10,580 nt of DNA from JBEKDJ01 sp050014415 (GTDB taxonomy: Bacteria; Desulfobacterota; BSN033; UBA1163): NCBI GenBank assembly GCA_050014415.1, contig JBEKDJ010000176.1, forward strand, positions 1-10,580. Direction: 5' to 3'. This document shows, in pieces, positions 6,915 to 10,580 of the stretch (the stretch's first letter is position 1; each line of letters begins with the position of its first letter). The notes beneath the pieces were generated by a model. That model saw only the letters and a program-made list of their open reading frames with translations, made no database searches and was not told the origin of the DNA. The position numbers were made by a program, and so were the translations under genes.

Positions 6915-7259
6915 CACCCTACTCCAGATCAGTCAATTCACCCGAAGCTTTACAAACGTCTGACCTTCCCGATATCTGCCAAGCCTGCCGAACGATGCTG
7001 AGAATCGTGCTCGCAATGTTGGAATACTTGAAGCAAAGCGTCAGTCACAGCATTCAGATTGAAAGCGGCGGCACACAAGGAAACATTGCCGGGCTAATGC
7101 CTAGACTATTTTCTACGTGGAGTCAATGCATGTGGGGCCAGTCTTTGAGGTCTCCCAAGGTAAAGCAACACTGTTTCAGCAGGTAACCCTACTACAAATC
7201 TAAGACGCCTGCCAGGGACTCCTATATTGAACGCCTTGGTGGTGGAAAGGAGTAATGTC
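6915..7259 (+). other. long untranslated leader of the nuclease-transposase gene
   Basis: These 345 bases lie between the promoter and the probable GTG start. A 63-codon ATG frame (6995-7186) has no ribosome-binding site and no recognisable motif. I could not match a known riboswitch or attenuator. The frame of the downstream gene is open back only to 7164 and offers no ATG there, so the coding region does not extend upstream. If the downstream gene is a mobile element, its left end may lie in this stretch. Confidence 0.4.
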
Positions 7260-10250
7260 GTGAGCATGACAATTACCACCCATCTCTTCGAAGCCTTCCT
7301 CAAGTGCCCCACCAAATGCTATCTCCACTCGCTAGGTGAAAAGGTGACGGAAAACGCCTATGCCGACTGGGTTCGGACGCAGACCGAGTCTTACCACAGC
7401 GATGGGATCAGACGCCTGGTCGAAGGCCTCACAAAGAATGAGCGTGTAATCGCGCCGCCCGCGACGGAAAGCCTGAAGGCGACAAAGTGGCGTCTGGCAG
7501 TAGACTTTGTGGCCCGCGCACAAAACCTGGAATCCGTCCTTCACGCGGTGGAGCGGGTGCCATCCAAAGAGCAGGGCCAGCCTGCCCAGTTCATTCCCAT
7601 TCGATTTATCTTCGCCAACAAGCTCACTATCCACGACAAGCTGTTGGTGGCTTTCGATGTGCTCGTATTATCGGAAATGATAGGCAGCGAGGTTCTCTAC
7701 GGCAAGGTTATCCATGGAGACGACCATACCACGCTCAGGGTAAAGACTTCTGCATCGGCCAATGAGGTGCGAAGACTGGCCGGGAAGATAGGCGCATTAC
7801 TGTCCACTCATTCGGCACCCGACCTCATCCTGAATCGGCATTGTGGCGAGTGCGAGTTTCAAACTCGGTGCAGGCAGAAGGCAGTGGAGGAAGACGACCT
7901 CACCTTGTTGTCCGCCATGACAGAAAAGGAACGCGCCAGGCTTCGAAGCAAGGGCATATTCACGGTCAACCAGTTTTCTTACACGTTCAGGCCAAGAAGG
8001 ACGCCCAAGCGAGCAAAGAATCCTGCTAGGCCGCATTACCTCGCGCTGCAAGCCCTCTCGATTCGTGAGAATACGATTCACCTTCATGGGAATCCTCAGA
8101 TTCCAGATTCAAAATCCAGAGTCTATCTCGACATTGAGGGACTGCCTGATAGTAAGTTCTACTATCTCATTGGGGCTTTGGTTGTTTCGGAAGGTTGTGA
8201 AACCTTCCAGACATTTTGGGCGGACCAAAAGTCTGATGAGCCAATCATTTTTGCCCAATTTGCCGAAGCAGTCTGTCGGTTGGCCGATTTTCGAATACTG
8301 CATTACGGAGACTATGAAGCCGTTGCCTTGAAACGGGTGAAGGCTAAACTACCAGAATGCCTTCATCCGAAAATTGATACAATTCTGGAACGAGCGACGA
8401 ACGTATTGTCGATGGTCCATCCACACATCTATTTCCCGACATACTCGAATGGCCTCAAAGACATCGGACGCTTTCTTGGCTGTCAGCGAACACACGAAAG
8501 CGCCACAGGACTTCAGACCATAGTCTGGAGGGAAGGCTGGGAAGCAAACGGAGGACCAACCCTCAAAGCCAATTTGCTTGAATACAACCAAGACGACTGC
8601 CGTACGCTGAAGCACGTCTGCGAATTCATCAGGGCATTAACCGAGCCTGATGTTACGTCCCCCGGAGTTCATCATAATCTTCCCAAGATCATACGCACTG
8701 ATGAAATGATCAAAGAACGACCACGTTGGGAGTTGTTTGGGCCGAAGGAATATGCATTGGAGGATCTCAAGCACGTCAACAAATGTGCCTACTTCGATTA
8801 TCAGCGTGAGAAAGTGTTTCTACGAACACATCGTCAATTCAGGATCATCAATAAGCGGCGTCGAAGGCTGAAATGCACGAAGACTCATCCCAACAAAGTC
8901 ATCGACATCGAATGCAAACGATGTCCAAGTTGCCACAAGAAGAGTATCGATCAAATCGAGCAGAGGAGTCGCCTGCTGATTGATTTGAAGTTCTTCAGAA
9001 CCGGGGTCAAGAAGTGGATTACCAAGTTCCACTCCTACCGATACAAGTGCCGAAAGTGCGGCTATGTATTCAATTCGAAGGCCTTTTCTCGGGGAAGACC
9101 ATATCGATATGGTCATGCTTTGATGAGTTGGTGCGTTTATTCTATCTTCTTTTGCGGGATGAACATGGACCGAACGCGGAAAGCGTTAGGAGACACCTTC
9201 TATATATTTGTAGACAACTCTCGGATGGTACGGTCGAGACGTTCCGTGAGTGCTGAGTACAAAGTTCTATATTCCGCTATTGTCGAGAGCATTGTGCAAG
9301 AGAAGATTCTCCATGTCGATGAAACCTCAGTAAAGCTCATAGGCTCAGAAGGCTATGTCTGGGTGCTTGCCGGCATGGACAAAGTCTATTATTTCTACAA
9401 GCCATCCCGTGAGGGCTCTTTCCTGGAAGAAATGCTCCATTCCTTTTCCGGTGTGCTCATCTCCGACTTCTACGCTGCATATGATTCGCTCCCCTGTGAA
9501 CAGCAAAAGTGCTTGGTACATTTCGTGCGCGACATCGACGAGGATCTGCTGAGAAACCCTTTGGACACAGAACTGAAGGGCATGGCCCAAGAGTTTGGAT
9601 CTCTGCTGCGAACAATAATCCAGACGGTAGCCCGTTACGGCCTCAAGAGGCGAAACCTGCGTAAGCACAAACCGGTCGTTCTGCGGTTCTTGGATTCAGT
9701 TGCGTCGAGGGATTTCTCGTCCGAACTGGCCGACAAGTACAAAAAGCGATTCCAGAAAAGTGGCTCAAAGATGTTCACTTTTCTTGACCATGATGGTGTC
9801 CCGTGGAACAACAACAACGCGGAGCATACTATCAAGCGCTTTGCGAAGTTTCGTACGCATGCCAATGGTCGTTTCACGGAGCGCTCTCTGAAAAAGTACC
9901 TTGTACTGGTGAGCATTTTTGAGACATGCGAGTTCAACAATGTCAACGTTCTCAAATTTCTGCTCTCGAAGGAGACGACCCTGGAAGGTTTGTTCAAGAT
10001 GGCTGGGCGAAGGACTAAAACTCCAGGAGGCGCGCGAGTTGTAGCCAGATACGAGGAGAGCCCTCAGTTTTTGGATGAATTCATCCTCGCGGGGGCTTCG
10101 ACTAAAACAATGCCACAGATGCAATTAGATAGCCGGGGGGGGAAGGTTCTTAGTCCCGCCTTTAACAAGACGCTGATTTCCAGCGCTATGCTCACTTTCA
10201 ATCCTCGATTCTTGAATATGGTCCCCAGTAATGAATTGTGTAAGCAATAA
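7260..10250 (+). CDS. TM0106-type RecB-like nuclease / DEDD exonuclease / IS66-like transposase fusion
   Basis: One unbroken 996-residue frame joins several nucleic-acid modules (numbering from GTG 7260). Residues 7-210 resemble Cas4/RecB-like TM0106 nucleases: a Cys in FLKCPTKCYL (C16) plus HCGECEFQTRC (C195, C198, C204) could hold an iron-sulfur cluster. The usual (D/E)xK acid is not obvious (LYGKVIHG, K149; D133 in AFDVL). Residues 287-460 are a DnaQ-like DEDD fold: YLDIEG (D291, E293), HYGDYE, and YNQDDC (Y442, D446). A zinc ribbon (CKRCPSC at C552, C555, C558; CRKCG at C597, C600) precedes an IS66-like catalytic domain with D687 (HVDET), D736 (ISDFYAAYD), CLVH and E855 (NNNNAEH). The last 80 residues match nothing I know. 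GTG 7260 fits AAAGGAG (7246-7252) with 7-base spacing; TTG 7227 and ATG 7266 are alternatives. Such nucleases are more often joined to a helicase. Domain calls are by eye. Confidence 0.85.
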   Translation: MSMTITTHLFEAFLKCPTKCYLHSLGEKVTENAYADWVRTQTESYHSDGIRRLVEGLTKNERVIAPPATESLKATKWRLAVDFVARAQNLESVLHAVERVPSKEQGQPAQFIPIRFIFANKLTIHDKLLVAFDVLVLSEMIGSEVLYGKVIHGDDHTTLRVKTSASANEVRRLAGKIGALLSTHSAPDLILNRHCGECEFQTRCRQKAVEEDDLTLLSAMTEKERARLRSKGIFTVNQFSYTFRPRRTPKRAKNPARPHYLALQALSIRENTIHLHGNPQIPDSKSRVYLDIEGLPDSKFYYLIGALVVSEGCETFQTFWADQKSDEPIIFAQFAEAVCRLADFRILHYGDYEAVALKRVKAKLPECLHPKIDTILERATNVLSMVHPHIYFPTYSNGLKDIGRFLGCQRTHESATGLQTIVWREGWEANGGPTLKANLLEYNQDDCRTLKHVCEFIRALTEPDVTSPGVHHNLPKIIRTDEMIKERPRWELFGPKEYALEDLKHVNKCAYFDYQREKVFLRTHRQFRIINKRRRRLKCTKTHPNKVIDIECKRCPSCHKKSIDQIEQRSRLLIDLKFFRTGVKKWITKFHSYRYKCRKCGYVFNSKAFSRGRPYRYGHALMSWCVYSIFFCGMNMDRTRKALGDTFYIFVDNSRMVRSRRSVSAEYKVLYSAIVESIVQEKILHVDETSVKLIGSEGYVWVLAGMDKVYYFYKPSREGSFLEEMLHSFSGVLISDFYAAYDSLPCEQQKCLVHFVRDIDEDLLRNPLDTELKGMAQEFGSLLRTIIQTVARYGLKRRNLRKHKPVVLRFLDSVASRDFSSELADKYKKRFQKSGSKMFTFLDHDGVPWNNNNAEHTIKRFAKFRTHANGRFTERSLKKYLVLVSIFETCEFNNVNVLKFLLSKETTLEGLFKMAGRRTKTPGGARVVARYEESPQFLDEFILAGASTKTMPQMQLDSRGGKVLSPAFNKTLISSAMLTFNPRFLNMVPSNELCKQ
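9097..9114. repeat. 18-bp perfect palindrome inside the fusion gene
   Basis: GACCATATCGATATGGTC reads identically on both strands. It lies inside the codons for RPYRYGH at the junction between the zinc ribbon and the transposase domain. Fifteen of its bases recur exactly at 66-80, in the leader of the IS1182 element. The coding need for the Tyr-Arg-Tyr-Gly run explains part of it. Confidence 0.45.
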
Positions 10251-10267
10251 ACCGAACGGAAATAGAT

Positions 10268-10321
10268 GGGGCTCCTCCTCTCTAGAGGATTTCAATAGCT
10301 CCTATGCATGGGCAGTTTTTT
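10268..10321 (+). terminator. possible terminator after the fusion gene
   Basis: An outer stem GGGGCT (10268-10273) / AGCTCC (10297-10302), with one G-U pair, encloses an inner stem TCCTC (10276-10280) / GAGGA (10285-10289) with a TCTA loop. A run of six T lies at 10316-10321, 13 bases after the stem. That gap is too long for a textbook intrinsic terminator, so this is only a candidate. It starts 18 bases after the stop codon. Confidence 0.3.
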
Positions 10322-10580
10322 AAGATCAGAAAATCTAATGTTTGAAAAACATATTCACGCCAAGTTTTTCCCCGGAATGGGTTTTGCTGGCAAGCTATTC
10401 ACGGGTTAGAGTTTAGGGAGAAATCTCTTCCTTCGATGGTCTTGACTTCTCTGTTAAGGTTTCTTGCCTTGCTGACGCCCGACCGGATGAGAAGGACAAC
10501 GTTATATCTTGCAATTAATTTTTCTTGACAGACTATTCCCCTTCCAATATATTCAACCTATCTTAAAACAGGTTCTTATC
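10322..10580. other. intergenic tail of the window
   Basis: No gene is seen. A small A/T hairpin ATGTTT GAA AAACAT lies at 10338-10352. The segment ends with the outward-reading promoter at 10525-10553, so a plus-strand gene probably begins beyond the window. Confidence 0.4.
10525..10553 (+). promoter_or_regulatory. near-consensus sigma70 promoter reading out of the window
   Basis: TTGACA (10525-10530), a 17-base spacer and TATATT (10548-10553) match the promoter at 6886 in both boxes and in spacing. The bases on either side agree as well: CAATT plus a T-run before the -35 box, and CA(A/C)CCTA after the -10 box. Transcription would start near 10560. Confidence 0.65.

Noticed and set aside
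6995..7186. 63-codon plus-strand frame in the leader of the fusion gene
   Set aside because: No ribosome-binding site, no recognisable motif and mixed composition. Most likely a chance frame.
10338..10352. ATGTTT GAA AAACAT hairpin as terminator
   Set aside because: The stem is all but free of G and C and no T-run follows; it would not stop transcription by itself.
1..10580. CRISPR array, tRNA or rRNA genes
   Set aside because: No regularly spaced direct repeats, no cloverleaf-like segment with a TTCGAATC-type arm and no conserved ribosomal RNA core were seen. The Cas4-like domain is therefore not part of a visible CRISPR locus.

Overview
The window is bacterial chromosome-type DNA carrying ordinary housekeeping genes between two transposase-type loci. 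The moderate base composition, sigma70-like promoters (TTGACA / TATAxT), Shine-Dalgarno sites, a bacterial-type archaemetzincin, a short YSGYRGEE protein and a GGGAGG/CCTCCC hairpin would fit an uncultured Desulfobacterota- or Nitrospirota-like bacterium. That is a low-confidence inference, because no marker gene is present.

Layout, left to right. (1) Positions 1 to about 1600: an IS1182-type insertion sequence with an intact DDE transposase. Its left end lies at or beyond the window edge and no right terminal repeat can be seen. (2) 1746-3373: an extended -10 promoter and nadB (L-aspartate oxidase, NAD biosynthesis). (3) 3374-3631: intergenic DNA with a perfect 10-bp hairpin, then a small antibiotic-biosynthesis-monooxygenase (ABM) domain protein (3632-3919). 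(4) A good sigma70 promoter (4128-4155) driving a ketopantoate-reductase-family gene (4211-5245). (5) On the minus strand, a two-gene operon: a small conserved protein (6411-6169), then a secreted or membrane-anchored archaemetzincin-like zinc protease (6153-5539). (6) About 850 bp without a convincing gene (6412-7259). It holds a cluster of GATAT(A/C)TT boxes, two inverted repeats, a near-consensus promoter (6886-6914) and a leader of about 340 nt. (7) 7260-10250: one continuous frame of 996 codons joining a Cas4/RecB-like (TM0106-type) nuclease region, a DEDD-type 3'-5' exonuclease-like domain, a zinc ribbon and an IS66-like DDE transposase domain. (8) 10251-10580: a terminator-like structure and a second promoter closely resembling the one at 6886, reading out of the window.

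The most notable item is the nuclease-exonuclease-transposase fusion. DNA-processing nucleases and a DDE transposase are encoded in one polypeptide, which recalls in concept the TnsA/TnsB division of labour. TM0106-type RecB nucleases are more usually joined to a superfamily 1 helicase. Whether it is an active mobile element, a domesticated protein or a recent gene fusion cannot be decided from the window. No clean terminal inverted repeats were found around it.
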